Source of the DNA: Bradyrhizobium sp.
Lineage (GTDB): Bacteria; Pseudomonadota; Alphaproteobacteria; Rhizobiales; Xanthobacteraceae
Length of the DNA: 64,000 nucleotides
Direction: 5' to 3'
Assembly: GCF_016219575.1 (NCBI RefSeq)
Contig: NZ_JACRMG010000009.1
Coordinates: 620,001 to 684,000 of the forward strand
Shown here: positions 19,121 through 28,949 of the stretch, in pieces
Numbering within the stretch: the stretch's first letter is position 1
How the letters are laid out: every line of letters starts with the position of its first letter
The notes under the pieces: model-generated
What the model saw: the letters and a program-made list of their open reading frames with translations, nothing else
Databases searched by the model: none
What the model was told of the DNA's origin: nothing
Made by a program: the position numbers and the translations under genes

Positions 19121-20371
19121 CTAGGCGCGCAGCAGCACGTGCCGCTTCTTGCCGAGCGAAAGTTTTATCACGCCTTCGCCGGTCAGGTTGGCCGGCGACA
19201 GCGTCATCTTCTCGTCGGTGACGGCGACGTCGTTGACACGGAGCCCGCCGCCCTTGATCTGCCGCCGCGCCTCGCCATTGGAGGCGACGAGCCCCGCCTT
19301 CACGAAAGCGGCGAGCACGCCGACGCCGGCGTCGAGTTCGCCGCGCGGAATTTCCACCGTCGGCAGGTTTTCCGCAATCGCGCCTTCCTCGAAGGTCTGC
19401 CGCGCGGTCTCGGCGGCCTGGTTGGCGGCGTCGCGGCCGTGGAGCAGGGCGGTCGCTTCCGTCGCCAGCACCTTCTTGGCCTCGTTGATCTCGCCGCCTT
19501 TGAGCGCCGCAAGCTTGGCGATCTCGGCCATCGGCAGGATGGTGAAGAGCTTCAGGAACTTGACGACGTCGGCATCCTCGGTGTTGCGCCAGTATTGCCA
19601 GAAATCATAGGGCGAGAACTCGTCGGCGTTCAGCCACACCGCGCCCTTGGCAGTCTTGCCCATCTTGTCGCCGGAAGCGGTGGTCAAGAGCGGCGTGGTC
19701 AGCGCGAATAGTTGCGGCGTGCCCATGCGGCGGCCGAGATCGACGCCGTTGACGATGTTGCCCCACTGGTCCGAGCCGCCCATCTGCAGCCGGCAGCCGA
19801 CCCGGCGCGACAGTTCGACGAAATCGTAGGCCTGGCAGACCATGTAGTTGAACTCGATGAAGCTCATTTCCTGCTCGCGCTCGAGGCGCAGCCGCACGGA
19901 GTCCATGGTCAGCATGCGGTTGACCGAGAAATGCCGGCCGACGTCGCGCAGCATCTCGATCCAGTTCAGTTTGGTCAGCCACTCCGCATTGTCGAGCATG
20001 ACGGCGTCGGAATGCCCGTTGCCATAGCGCAGCACCTTTGCGAACACGCCCCGGATGGAAGACTTGTTGGCCTCGATCTCCGCGACCGAGCGCAGCGCCC
20101 GCGTCTCGTCCTTGCCGGAGGGGTCGCCGACCATGGTGGTGCCGCCGCCCATCAGCGTGATCGGCTTGTTGCCGCTCTGCTGCAGCCAGTGCAGCATCAT
20201 CATGGTCAGGTAATTGCCGATGTGCAGCGAGCGCGCGGTGCAGTCATAGCCGACATAGGCGGTCGCCTCGCCTTTGGCGGCGAGCGCGTCCAGCCCCTCG
20301 AAATCGGAGCATTGATGGATGAAGCCCCGTTCCTGTAAAATGTTCAGGAAATCCGATTTAAATGCAGTCAT
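19121..20371 (-). CDS. tyrS: Tyrosine--tRNA ligase
   Basis: [60 protein letters not shown]-terminal S4 domain. Confidence 0.97.
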   Translation of the reverse strand: MTAFKSDFLNILQERGFIHQCSDFEGLDALAAKGEATAYVGYDCTARSLHIGNYLTMMMLHWLQQSGNKPITLMGGGTTMVGDPSGKDETRALRSVAEIEANKSSIRGVFAKVLRYGNGHSDAVMLDNAEWLTKLNWIEMLRDVGRHFSVNRMLTMDSVRLRLEREQEMSFIEFNYMVCQAYDFVELSRRVGCRLQMGGSDQWGNIVNGVDLGRRMGTPQLFALTTPLLTTASGDKMGKTAKGAVWLNADEFSPYDFWQYWRNTEDADVVKFLKLFTILPMAEIAKLAALKGGEINEAKKVLATEATALLHGRDAANQAAETARQTFEEGAIAENLPTVEIPRGELDAGVGVLAAFVKAGLVASNGEARRQIKGGGLRVNDVAVTDEKMTLSPANLTGEGVIKLSLGKKRHVLLRA

Positions 20372-20543
20372 GTGTCGGCGACTCTGATCACTCTATTTTC
20401 ACGGTTTTTCTTCACGCTAATTGTAACGAAATGCGGCGCCCGTTGCGAACTTGCTGCCGATTCATCGTCCGCTGTGGCATTATAAGATGTGCTCCTTTGG
20501 CACAAGCCGTGCTTCCCGGGGTAGGGCTCGCGAGGCCAAAACA

Positions 20544-21647
20544 ATGATGTTGACCGCACTCGGTCTAATGAGCGGCACCTCGCTGGACGGGGTGGATGTC
20601 GCCTTGATCGAAACCGACGGCAAGCGGGTCCAGTCCTTCGGGCCCTGCAGCTACCGGCCCTATACCGACCGCGAGCGCAGCCTGCTGCGCCAGGCGCTGA
20701 CGGAGGCCGTCAACCTGCCGCAGCGCGACGCCCGGCCGGGCATCCTGCGCGAGGCGGAGGAGGTCGTCACCAAGGCGCATGCCGAAGCGGTTGCCGCCTT
20801 CACCGCACAGAACCGCATCAGCCGGGAGGAGATCGACATCGTCGGCTTCCACGGCCAGACCGTCCTGCACCGGCCGGAGAAGCGGATGACGGTGCAGATC
20901 GGCGATGCGGCGGCGCTGGCGAAGGCGATCCATATCCCCGTGATGCATGATTTCCGCGCCGCCGATGTCGCCGCCGGCGGGCAGGGCGCGCCCTTTGTTC
21001 CCGTCTATCACCGCGCGCTGGCGCAATCGCTGGAGCGCGAAGGGCCGATCGCGGTGGTCAATATCGGCGGCGTCTCCAACATCACTTATATCGACGGCAC
21101 CGACACGCTGATTGCATGCGACACCGGCCCCGGCAATGCGCTGCTCGACGACCACATGTTCCGCAGCATGAACCAGCGCTTCGACAAGGATGGCGAGTTC
21201 GCCGCCAAAGGCAGTGTCGACGAGGCCTGGGTGGCGCGCGCGCTGCAAATGCCGTTCTTCAGCCTGAAACCGCCGAAATCGCTCGACCGCAACGATTTCG
21301 CCTGCCTTAAGGTCGCCGACAAGGCGCCGGCCGATGGTGCCGCCACGCTGACCGCGTTCACCGCGGCCGCCATCGCCCGCATCGTGCCGCTGCTGCCGAA
21401 GCCGCCGAAGAGCTGGATTGTCTGCGGCGGCGGCGCGCGCAACCGCACCATGGTGCGGATGCTGCGCGAGCGGCTGGCGCCGGCCACCGTCGAGGTGGCC
21501 GAGACGCTCGGCTGGTCGTCGGACGCGCTGGAGGCGCAGGCCTTCGGCTTCCTGGCGGCGCGGGGCCTGAAAGGCCTGCCGCTGAGCTACCCCGCCACTA
21601 CCGGCGTACCCATGCCCATGACCGGCGGGGTGATCGCGCGACCGTGA
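20544..21647 (+). CDS. anmK: Anhydro-N-acetylmuramic acid kinase
   Basis: LGLMSGTSLDGVDVALIETDG, GFHGQTVLHRPEKRMTVQIGD, DTGPGNALLDD; longer upstream ORF from 20451 not favoured. Confidence 0.95.
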   Translation: MMLTALGLMSGTSLDGVDVALIETDGKRVQSFGPCSYRPYTDRERSLLRQALTEAVNLPQRDARPGILREAEEVVTKAHAEAVAAFTAQNRISREEIDIVGFHGQTVLHRPEKRMTVQIGDAAALAKAIHIPVMHDFRAADVAAGGQGAPFVPVYHRALAQSLEREGPIAVVNIGGVSNITYIDGTDTLIACDTGPGNALLDDHMFRSMNQRFDKDGEFAAKGSVDEAWVARALQMPFFSLKPPKSLDRNDFACLKVADKAPADGAATLTAFTAAAIARIVPLLPKPPKSWIVCGGGARNRTMVRMLRERLAPATVEVAETLGWSSDALEAQAFGFLAARGLKGLPLSYPATTGVPMPMTGGVIARP

Positions 21648-21656
21648 ACTGGATGC

Positions 21657-21714
21657 AGATGCATCTACCTTGACGGATATATGCGATTGCATGTAATTTT
21701 ACATGCGACTGCAT
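21657..21714. promoter_or_regulatory. Putative promoter/operator cluster upstream of the GST gene
   Basis: AGATGCATCT palindrome (21657-21666), TTGACG (-35-like, 21670-21675), direct repeats ATGCGATTGCAT (21681-21692) and ATGCGACTGCAT (21703-21714), palindrome GCATGTAA-TT-TTACATGC (21689-21706). Confidence 0.6.
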
Positions 21715-21733
21715 TCACCGTCGAGGAACTGCC

Positions 21734-22414
21734 ATGGCCGCGCCACTCAAGCTGATCAGCCACAAGCTTTGCCCTTATGTGCAGCGCGCGGTGATCGCGC
21801 TGACCGAGAAGGGCGTCCCGTTCGAGCGGATCGACATCGATCTCGCCAGCAAGCCGGACTGGTTCCTGAAGATTTCCCCGCTCGGCAAGACGCCGGTGCT
21901 GGTTGTCGGGGACAAGGCGATCTTCGAATCCGCCGTGATCCTGGAATATCTGGAGGAGACGCAAGGCTCTCCCCTGCACCCCGCGGATGCGCTCGAGCGC
22001 GCCGAGCATCGCGGCTGGATCGAGTTCGGCTCGGCGGTGCTCAACGACATCGCCGGCTTCTATGCCGCGAAGGACGAGGCGACGTTCAAGGCCAAAGCGG
22101 CACAGCTCGAAGAGAAATTGGCCCGGCTGGAGGCGCGCGTCGCGGCCGCGCCGTGGTTCGACGGCGAAAAATTCTCGCTGGTCGACGCCGTGTTCGGCCC
22201 GGTGTTCCGCTATTTCGACGTGTTCGACGCCATCGGCGATTTCGGCATTCTGGCCGGCAAACAGAAGCTCGCGCAGTGGCGCAGGAACCTCGCCGCGCGG
22301 CCGTCGGTACGCGGCGCCGTCAGCGCCGACTATCCGGCGCTGCTGCGTGATTTCATCGATCGCCGCCAATCCTGGCTATCGCAATTGCAGGCCGGCAAGC
22401 GCAAGGCGGCCTGA
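21734..22414 (+). CDS. Glutathione S-transferase family protein
   Basis: LISHKLCPYVQRAVIALTEKGVPFERIDIDL, GKTPVLVV, ESAVILEYLEE. Confidence 0.92.
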   Translation: MAAPLKLISHKLCPYVQRAVIALTEKGVPFERIDIDLASKPDWFLKISPLGKTPVLVVGDKAIFESAVILEYLEETQGSPLHPADALERAEHRGWIEFGSAVLNDIAGFYAAKDEATFKAKAAQLEEKLARLEARVAAAPWFDGEKFSLVDAVFGPVFRYFDVFDAIGDFGILAGKQKLAQWRRNLAARPSVRGAVSADYPALLRDFIDRRQSWLSQLQAGKRKAA

Positions 22415-22927
22415 TCAGAGTTCTGCGGCCATCTTCGCCAGCGTCGCGATCGTGTTGATGTTGCGCGCCGTGCCGGCCTTGGCGGCGGGGATCACCAGCT
22501 TCGATTGCCCCATGCCATCGCCGTAATGCACGTAGATCTCGCGGCGGCCGAGCTTGATCTCCTCGTCTTTCTGGCCGCGCACGCCGGCAAGCGTATCCGT
22601 TGGCGGCTTGCCGTCGAGGAAGATCGCGACCGTGCGGTTGGGAGCGGCCTTCGGGAAAGGATTGTCGGCCGCTACCTGCGCCATCTCCTCGGCGCTGCGC
22701 ACGAGCACGCCGACCGGCTTGCCGGCATAGGCTGCCAGCCGCTTCTCGATCGCTGCCTTGATCGCGGCTTCCGACTTGCGGCTTGTGAAGACGACATTGC
22801 CGCTGGCGATATAGGTGCGCACCGCGCCGAAGCCGAGTTCCTCGCACATCGCCTTCAATTCGCTCATCGGCAGCTTGCCGGTGCCGCCGACATTGACGGC
22901 ACGCAGCAGCGCGACAAACGCCGGCAT
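22415..22927 (-). CDS. DUF1697 domain-containing protein
   Basis: VALLRAVNVGGTGKLPMSELKAMCEELGFGAVRTYIASGNVVF signature. Confidence 0.9.
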   Translation of the reverse strand: MPAFVALLRAVNVGGTGKLPMSELKAMCEELGFGAVRTYIASGNVVFTSRKSEAAIKAAIEKRLAAYAGKPVGVLVRSAEEMAQVAADNPFPKAAPNRTVAIFLDGKPPTDTLAGVRGQKDEEIKLGRREIYVHYGDGMGQSKLVIPAAKAGTARNINTIATLAKMAAEL

Positions 22928-22929
22928 GA

Positions 22930-23577
22930 TCAGCGAACGTTGGCGAGACGCATGTCGAGATAGCCGGTGACCGCTTCCATCAGCGGCTCCAGCTTGCCGT
23001 CGAAGAAGTGGTTGGCGCCGGGGATGACCTGCTGGTCGATCACGATGCCCTTTTGCGTCTTCAGCTTCTCGACCAGCGTGTTGACGTCCTTGGGCGGCAC
23101 CACCGCGTCCTTTTCGCCATGCACGATCAGCCCGGAGGACGGGCAGGGCGCGAGGAAGGAGAAGTCATAGAGATTGGCCGGCGGCGCGATCGAGATGAAG
23201 CCTTCGACCTCGGGGCGGCGCATCAGGAGCTGCATGCCGATCCAGGCGCCGAAGGAGAAGCCCGCGACCCAGCAGGCGCGCGCCTCCGGATTGATCGCCT
23301 GTGCCCAGTCCAGCGCGGACGCCGCATCCGACAATTCGCCGGTGCCGTGGTCGAACGAGCCCTGGCTGCGGCCGACGCCGCGAAAATTGAAGCGCAGCAC
23401 CGAAAAGCCGCGATGCGCAAAGGCGTAGTAGCACTGGTAGACGATCTGGTGATTCATCGTGCCGTGAAACTGCGGATGCGGATGCAGGATCATGGCGATG
23501 GGCGCGTTCTTCTGCTTCGCCGGATGGTAGCGGCCTTCGAGGCGGCCGGCAGGACCGGTGAAAATCACTTCAGGCAT
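22930..23577 (-). CDS. Alpha/beta hydrolase
   Basis: LHPHPQFHGTMNHQIVYQ, NFRGVGRSQGSFDHG, GFSFGAWIG nucleophile elbow. Confidence 0.9.
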   Translation of the reverse strand: MPEVIFTGPAGRLEGRYHPAKQKNAPIAMILHPHPQFHGTMNHQIVYQCYYAFAHRGFSVLRFNFRGVGRSQGSFDHGTGELSDAASALDWAQAINPEARACWVAGFSFGAWIGMQLLMRRPEVEGFISIAPPANLYDFSFLAPCPSSGLIVHGEKDAVVPPKDVNTLVEKLKTQKGIVIDQQVIPGANHFFDGKLEPLMEAVTGYLDMRLANVR

Positions 23578-23831
23578 TGGGGTTCCTTGATTGATATCGA
23601 TCAATCAACCGGTTGGAGCGCACTCCGTTCGCGCTGCGCGAATGAAACGGCTCGTGAAATGATGGCGGGCGTCGCCTGGCGGCGCGGGTGGTGGGCCGCG
23701 TTCTAACATGACGCAAGGGGCAAAAAGCAAGGAAATTGTGCAGCCTGGCGGGCGGGAAACCGCTTCATGAGCTGGCCGTAAGGGGCTGGAAAACCGTTGA
23801 AATTCCATTCGGCGCGGACGCCTTCACTCCC

Positions 23832-24782
23832 TCAGGCGGAGGCGGCTGGCCGATCGAGCGAAGCAACCGTGCTGCGGTAGCGGCGGCTGCCGAAAACCGT
23901 GTGTCCGGAATCGAACGTTAGTTCGAAATCGCCCGACGGCTTCGACTGCACGGCGGTGACGCGGTCGAGGTTGGCGAGCCTCGTGCGGTGGATGCGCGCG
24001 AGGTTGAAGCGGGAAAGATCGCTTTCCGCCGCCGCGAGCGTGCCGCGGATGAGGTGACTGGAGCCGTCGGCGAGGCTGTATTCGATGTAATTGCCGGCAG
24101 AGCTGATCCAGAGAATGTCGCGCGGCTCGATGCGGATGCTGCGCGCGCCGTCGCGCAGCCAGATGGTTTGCGGCGTGGACGGCGGGCTCGCCGCTGGTGG
24201 TGCCGCCACCACCTGCAGCGCGCGGTGTGCCTCGCGCCTTGCATCCATCAGCCACATGCCGCCGCCGATCAGGAAGCAGGTTACGACGTCCTTGCGGAAC
24301 TCGTAGAGCACCGTCGCCAGCGAGAAGCGGAAGTCGTAGGCGCCATCAGCCAGGAACATGACGAGCTTGCGCAGCCACACCATCCCCGTGATGTGCACGG
24401 CCGAAAAGGCGATGATGGTGGCGGCAGCGAGCGCGACGCGGACGGCCAGCGCCGGCTCGCGGCGGATGCGCCTGACGATGGCGAGCAGGGCCGGCGTCAG
24501 CAAAATGATGACCGCGATGCTGGTCATGTCCCAGAGCAGGGGCGTCCTGGGGTCATAGACTCCGCCGCGGCGGGCGATGTCGTCGGCGGTCGACAGCGCG
24601 CCGACGATTCCGATCACGACCGCAACCGCTGCGACCGCTGCATAGATCAGGCGGTCCTCGCCGATCATCCCGCGCAGCCAACCGCTCGTCCCGGCGGGCC
24701 TCGTCTCATCCCGCGGTACCCGGTTCTGATCCCAAACCGGCTTTTCAGCAGGCCGATCGGGCGCATCCTTGACGTCGGTCAT
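23832..24782 (-). CDS. Membrane-anchored LytTR-family DNA-binding regulator
   Basis: Hydrophobic N-terminal half, C-terminal IEPRDILWISSAGNYIEYSLADGSSHLIRGTLAAAESDL...FNLARIHRTRLANLDRVTAVQSKPSGDFELTFDSGHTVFGSRRYR is LytTR. Confidence 0.88.
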   Translation of the reverse strand: MTDVKDAPDRPAEKPVWDQNRVPRDETRPAGTSGWLRGMIGEDRLIYAAVAAVAVVIGIVGALSTADDIARRGGVYDPRTPLLWDMTSIAVIILLTPALLAIVRRIRREPALAVRVALAAATIIAFSAVHITGMVWLRKLVMFLADGAYDFRFSLATVLYEFRKDVVTCFLIGGGMWLMDARREAHRALQVVAAPPAASPPSTPQTIWLRDGARSIRIEPRDILWISSAGNYIEYSLADGSSHLIRGTLAAAESDLSRFNLARIHRTRLANLDRVTAVQSKPSGDFELTFDSGHTVFGSRRYRSTVASLDRPAASA

Positions 24783-24813
24783 GAGATTTCAGCGCACTTT
24801 TTCGGAGCCGGCC

Positions 24814-26025
24814 ATGATGCAGGAAAGCATAGCACAGCCGTCGGATGTCGCGCCCGCTCGCCGCGTCGATCTCGACTGGGTACGGATCGGCGCCTTCGGG
24901 CTATTGATCCTCTATCACGTCGGCATGTTCTACGTGCCTTGGAACTGGCACATCAAGAGCGTCCACGCCGTCACCGCGCTGGAACCCTTGATGCTGGCGC
25001 TCAATCCATGGCGGCTGGCGCTGCTGTTCCTCGTCTCCGGCGTCGCCACCCGTTTCATGTTGCGAAAGACCGCTGCGGGAGCGCTGTTGCGCTCGCGCTC
25101 TTCGCGGCTACTCATTCCCCTGGTCTTCGGCATGCTCGTGATCGTGCCGCCGCAAGCGTACATCCAGATCGTCGAGGCGCTCGGATATCCCGATGGATTC
25201 CTAGACTTCTATCTGAAGCATTACTTCGCCTTCGGCAAAGAGTTCTGCCCAAAACCCTGCATCATCCTGCCGACCTGGAACCATCTGTGGTTCGTGGCCT
25301 ATCTCTGGGTCTACACCATGGCGCTGGGCCTTTTCGTCCTGGCCATTCCCGGTGCGACCGCATGGATCGAGCGTTGGCTGGCGCCGCTATTGTCAGGCGT
25401 ATGGCTGCTGGTCGTGCCGTCGCTGCTGTTTGCGGTCTTTCGCCTGACACTGCTTCCGAATTTTCCCTCGACCCATGCCCTGTTCGGCGACTGGTACAAT
25501 CACGCGCTGTTTGCCGGCGTGTTCCTGCTCGGCTTCCTGCTGGCGCATGCCGCCTCATTCTGGGAGGCGACCGAACGCCGGCGCTGGATCGCGCTCGTCC
25601 TCGCGGTCGCCTTCTACGCGCTCTGGCTGTCGCTGCGGCCGCTCAGCGGCAGCGGCATGCCGGTCCGGCTTCTGATCGGGATCGCCTACGGCTTCTATCA
25701 GTGGCTCTGTATCGTCGCGGTGCTCGGCTTTGCGCGGCGTTGGCTGACGCGAGACTCAGCGGCGCGGCGCTACCTGACCGATGCGATCTTTCCCTATTAC
25801 ATCGTGCACCAGACCGCGATCATCGTCATTGCCCATGCGCTGCGCGGCAGCGGGCTGTCGGCCGGGCTCGAGGCGGCCACTATCATCGGCGGCACCGCGG
25901 CGGCGTGCGTCGTCACTTTCGAGATCGTGCGCCGCGTGGGCTGGCTGAGGCCGCTGTTCGGATTGAGGCGTGAGGCGGCCGGACCGGCCATGCCGATGCG
26001 GGCGCGCGGACAGGCGGCGAATTAA
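24814..26025 (+). CDS. Acyltransferase 3 family membrane protein
   Basis: RRVDLDWVRIGAFGLLILYHVGMFYVPWNWH, C-term FPYYIVHQTAIIVIAHAL; ORF open from 24769, ATG 24814 avoids overlap with the divergent gene. Confidence 0.85.
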   Translation: MMQESIAQPSDVAPARRVDLDWVRIGAFGLLILYHVGMFYVPWNWHIKSVHAVTALEPLMLALNPWRLALLFLVSGVATRFMLRKTAAGALLRSRSSRLLIPLVFGMLVIVPPQAYIQIVEALGYPDGFLDFYLKHYFAFGKEFCPKPCIILPTWNHLWFVAYLWVYTMALGLFVLAIPGATAWIERWLAPLLSGVWLLVVPSLLFAVFRLTLLPNFPSTHALFGDWYNHALFAGVFLLGFLLAHAASFWEATERRRWIALVLAVAFYALWLSLRPLSGSGMPVRLLIGIAYGFYQWLCIVAVLGFARRWLTRDSAARRYLTDAIFPYYIVHQTAIIVIAHALRGSGLSAGLEAATIIGGTAAACVVTFEIVRRVGWLRPLFGLRREAAGPAMPMRARGQAAN

Positions 26026-26070
26026 CGATTTCGCCGTGCGAGGCGTACCGGCGCCGCCCGAAAGCGCTAT

Positions 26071-27231
26071 ATGGCTGGCATGGCCGAGCGCATCTATCTC
26101 GACTGGAACGCGACCACGCCGCTGCGCCCCGAGGCGAAGGCGGCGATCGCGCATGCGTGGGACACCGGCGGCAATCCCTCCTCCGTCCATGCCGAGGGCC
26201 GCCAAGCGCGCCAGCTGGTGGAGGATGCGCGCGCGGCCGTCGCAGCCGCCGTCGGTGCCGAGGCGGCGAACGTGATCTTCACCTCCGGCGGCACCGAGGC
26301 CAATTCGCTGGCGCTGACGCCGGGCCTGCGACGAAACAAGGGGCCGGCGGTGGAACGGCTGCTAATTTCCGCGATCGAGCATGCTTCCGTGTTGTCGGGC
26401 GGACGCTTTGCGGCTGAGGCGACCGCCCGCATCGGAGTCACGCGCACCGGTGTCGTCGACCTCGACCGCCTGCGCGCCTTGCTCGACGGCCCGCCGGCGC
26501 TGGTCTCCATCATGCTCGCCAACAACGAGACCGGCGCGATCCAGCCAGTGGCGGAGGCGGCCGGGATGGTTCACGCCGCGGGCGGGCTGCTGCATGTCGA
26601 CGCGATCCAGGCGCTCGGCAAGATTCCCTTCGATCTCGCCTCCATTGGAGCCGATCTGGTGTCGCTCTCCGCGCACAAGATCGGCGGTCCCAAGGGGGTG
26701 GGCGCGCTGGTGCTGGCCGAGGGCGTGGAGGGTCTGGCGCCGCTGCTGCGCGGCGGCGGTCAGGAGAAGGGCCGCCGTGCCGGCACCGAGGACGTCGCCG
26801 GGATCGCCGGTTTCGGGGCAGCCGCCAAGGCGGCGCTGGCTTGCCGCGAGCGCGATGCGGCCCGGATGGAAGGGCGCCGGGAGCGCCTTGAAGCCGGCCT
26901 CCAGGCCACGCCCGGTACTGTGGTCTTCGCCGAGGAAGTTCAGCGGTTGCCAAATACCGTTCTGTTTGCCGTTCCCGGGCTAAGAGCCGAAACGGCTGTC
27001 ATCGGCTTCGACCTCGCCGGTATCGCGGTATCGTCAGGCTCGGCTTGCTCGTCCGGCAAGGTCCAGCCCTCGCATGTCGTGGAGGCCATGGGTTTCGGCC
27101 CGGAACTGGCCTTGGGAGCGGTGCGGCTCAGTCTGGGCTGGTCTACGACCGAGGCAGACGTCGGCAGGGCCCTGGAGGCTTGGCGAAAGCTCGCCGATAG
27201 CTTACTTAGAGGACGAAGAAACACGGCTTGA
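26071..27231 (+). CDS. Cysteine desulfurase, class V aminotransferase (NifS/IscS-type)
   Basis: YLDWNATTPLRPEA, SAHKIGGPKGVGAL, SSGSACSSGKVQPSHV. Confidence 0.93.
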   Translation: MAGMAERIYLDWNATTPLRPEAKAAIAHAWDTGGNPSSVHAEGRQARQLVEDARAAVAAAVGAEAANVIFTSGGTEANSLALTPGLRRNKGPAVERLLISAIEHASVLSGGRFAAEATARIGVTRTGVVDLDRLRALLDGPPALVSIMLANNETGAIQPVAEAAGMVHAAGGLLHVDAIQALGKIPFDLASIGADLVSLSAHKIGGPKGVGALVLAEGVEGLAPLLRGGGQEKGRRAGTEDVAGIAGFGAAAKAALACRERDAARMEGRRERLEAGLQATPGTVVFAEEVQRLPNTVLFAVPGLRAETAVIGFDLAGIAVSSGSACSSGKVQPSHVVEAMGFGPELALGAVRLSLGWSTTEADVGRALEAWRKLADSLLRGRRNTA

Positions 27232-27244
27232 ACTGTTCTAAGCC
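27225..27244. promoter_or_regulatory. Putative Irr/ICE-like dyad upstream of sufB
   Basis: GGCTTGAACTGTTCTAAGCC, imperfect dyad overlapping the stop of the upstream cysteine desulfurase gene. Confidence 0.35.
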
Positions 27245-27319
27245 GGTTTCGTCGGTGCATCGCACCGGACATACGACCTTGATCCACCGCGGTCCTTGAA
27301 ACCGCGAGCGGAGGATGGA

Positions 27320-28825
27320 ATGCCAGCCGTACAAGAGACGGTCGACCGGGTACGCCGGATCGACGTCGACCAGTATCGATATGGGTTCGAGACGGTTATC
27401 GAATCCGAGAAGGCCCCGAAGGGCCTTTCCGAAGATACGGTCCGCTTCATCTCAGCCAAGAAGAACGAGCCGGCCTGGATGCTGGAATGGCGGCTCGAGG
27501 CCTATCGCCGCTGGCTGACCATGACCGAGCCGACCTGGGCCCGCGTCGATTACCCCAGGATCGACTACCAGGATCTCTACTATTACTCGGCGCCGAAGCC
27601 GAAGAAGCAGCTCTCCTCGATCGACGAGATCGATCCGGAGATCCTCAAGACCTACGAGAAGCTCGGCATTCCCCTGCGCGAGGTCGCGGTGCTGGAAGGC
27701 GTGGTAAAGCCGCAGGCCGAAGGCGAGGAGGCCGCTCCCGCGCGCTCGAAGATCGCGGTCGACGCGGTGTTCGACTCCGTTTCCGTCGCTACCACCTTCA
27801 AGGAAGAGCTGAAGAAGGCCGGCGTGATCTTCATGCCGATCTCGGAAGCGATCCGCGAGCATCCGGAACTGGTGCAGAAGTACCTGGGCTCGGTGGTGCC
27901 GACCTCCGACAACTACTTCGCCACGCTGAACTCGGCCGTGTTCTCCGACGGCTCGTTCGTCTACGTGCCGCCGGGCGTGCGCTGCCCGATGGAGCTATCC
28001 ACTTACTTCCGCATCAACGAGCGCAACACCGGCCAGTTCGAGCGTACGCTGATCATCGCCGACAAGGGTTCTTACGTCAGCTATCTCGAAGGCTGCACCG
28101 CGCCGCAGCGCGACGAGAACCAGCTGCATGCCGCGGTCGTCGAATTAGTCGCGCACGATGACGCCGAGATCAAATATTCGACGGTGCAGAACTGGTATCC
28201 CGGCAATTCGGAAGGCGTCGGCGGCATCTACAATTTCGTCACCAAGCGCGGCGACTGCCGCGGCGTCAATTCGAAGATTTCCTGGACCCAGGTCGAGACG
28301 GGATCCGCCATCACCTGGAAATATCCGAGCTGCATCCTGCGCGGCGACAACTCCCGCGGCGAGTTCTACTCGATCGCGATTTCGAACGGCTACCAGCAGG
28401 TCGATAGCGGCACCAAGATGATCCACCTCGGCAAGAACACGACCTCCAGGATCATCTCCAAGGGCATCGCCGCCGGCAAGTCGCAGAACACCTATCGCGG
28501 CCTCGTCACGGCGCACCGCAAGGCCACCGGCGCGCGCAACTACACCGCCTGCGACTCGCTCCTGATCGGCGACAAATGCGGCGCGCACACCGTTCCTTAC
28601 GTGGAAGCGAAGAATTCGTCAGCCACCTTCGAGCACGAGGCGACGACGTCGAAAATCTCCGAGGACGTGCTGTTCTACTGCATCCAGCGCGGTCTTTCGC
28701 AGGAAGAAGCCGTCGGCCTCGTCGTCAACGGCTTCGTCAAGGACGTGCTGCAACAGCTGCCGATGGAGTTCGCCGTCGAGGCGCAGAAGCTGATCTCGAT
28801 CAGCCTTGAAGGTTCAGTGGGATAG
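27320..28825 (+). CDS. sufB: Fe-S cluster assembly protein SufB
   Basis: [63 protein letters not shown]. Confidence 0.97.
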   Translation: MPAVQETVDRVRRIDVDQYRYGFETVIESEKAPKGLSEDTVRFISAKKNEPAWMLEWRLEAYRRWLTMTEPTWARVDYPRIDYQDLYYYSAPKPKKQLSSIDEIDPEILKTYEKLGIPLREVAVLEGVVKPQAEGEEAAPARSKIAVDAVFDSVSVATTFKEELKKAGVIFMPISEAIREHPELVQKYLGSVVPTSDNYFATLNSAVFSDGSFVYVPPGVRCPMELSTYFRINERNTGQFERTLIIADKGSYVSYLEGCTAPQRDENQLHAAVVELVAHDDAEIKYSTVQNWYPGNSEGVGGIYNFVTKRGDCRGVNSKISWTQVETGSAITWKYPSCILRGDNSRGEFYSIAISNGYQQVDSGTKMIHLGKNTTSRIISKGIAAGKSQNTYRGLVTAHRKATGARNYTACDSLLIGDKCGAHTVPYVEAKNSSATFEHEATTSKISEDVLFYCIQRGLSQEEAVGLVVNGFVKDVLQQLPMEFAVEAQKLISISLEGSVG

Positions 28826-28827
28826 GC

Positions 28828-28932
28828 CCTCATCCTGAGGAGGCCGCGCAAGCGGCCGTCTCGAAGGATGGGTGGAAGGATTTCTGGCTACGTCCTTCGA
28901 GACGCGCCTTCGGCGCTCCTCAGGACGAGGGA
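28828..28932. repeat. Palindromic intergenic repeat between sufB and sufC
   Basis: catcctgaggaggccgcgcaagcggccgtctcgaaggatgg ... tccttcgagacgcgccttcggcgctcctcaggacgag: outer inverted repeat with nested palindromes. Confidence 0.75.
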
Positions 28933-28949
28933 AACAACGGAAGAAGATG

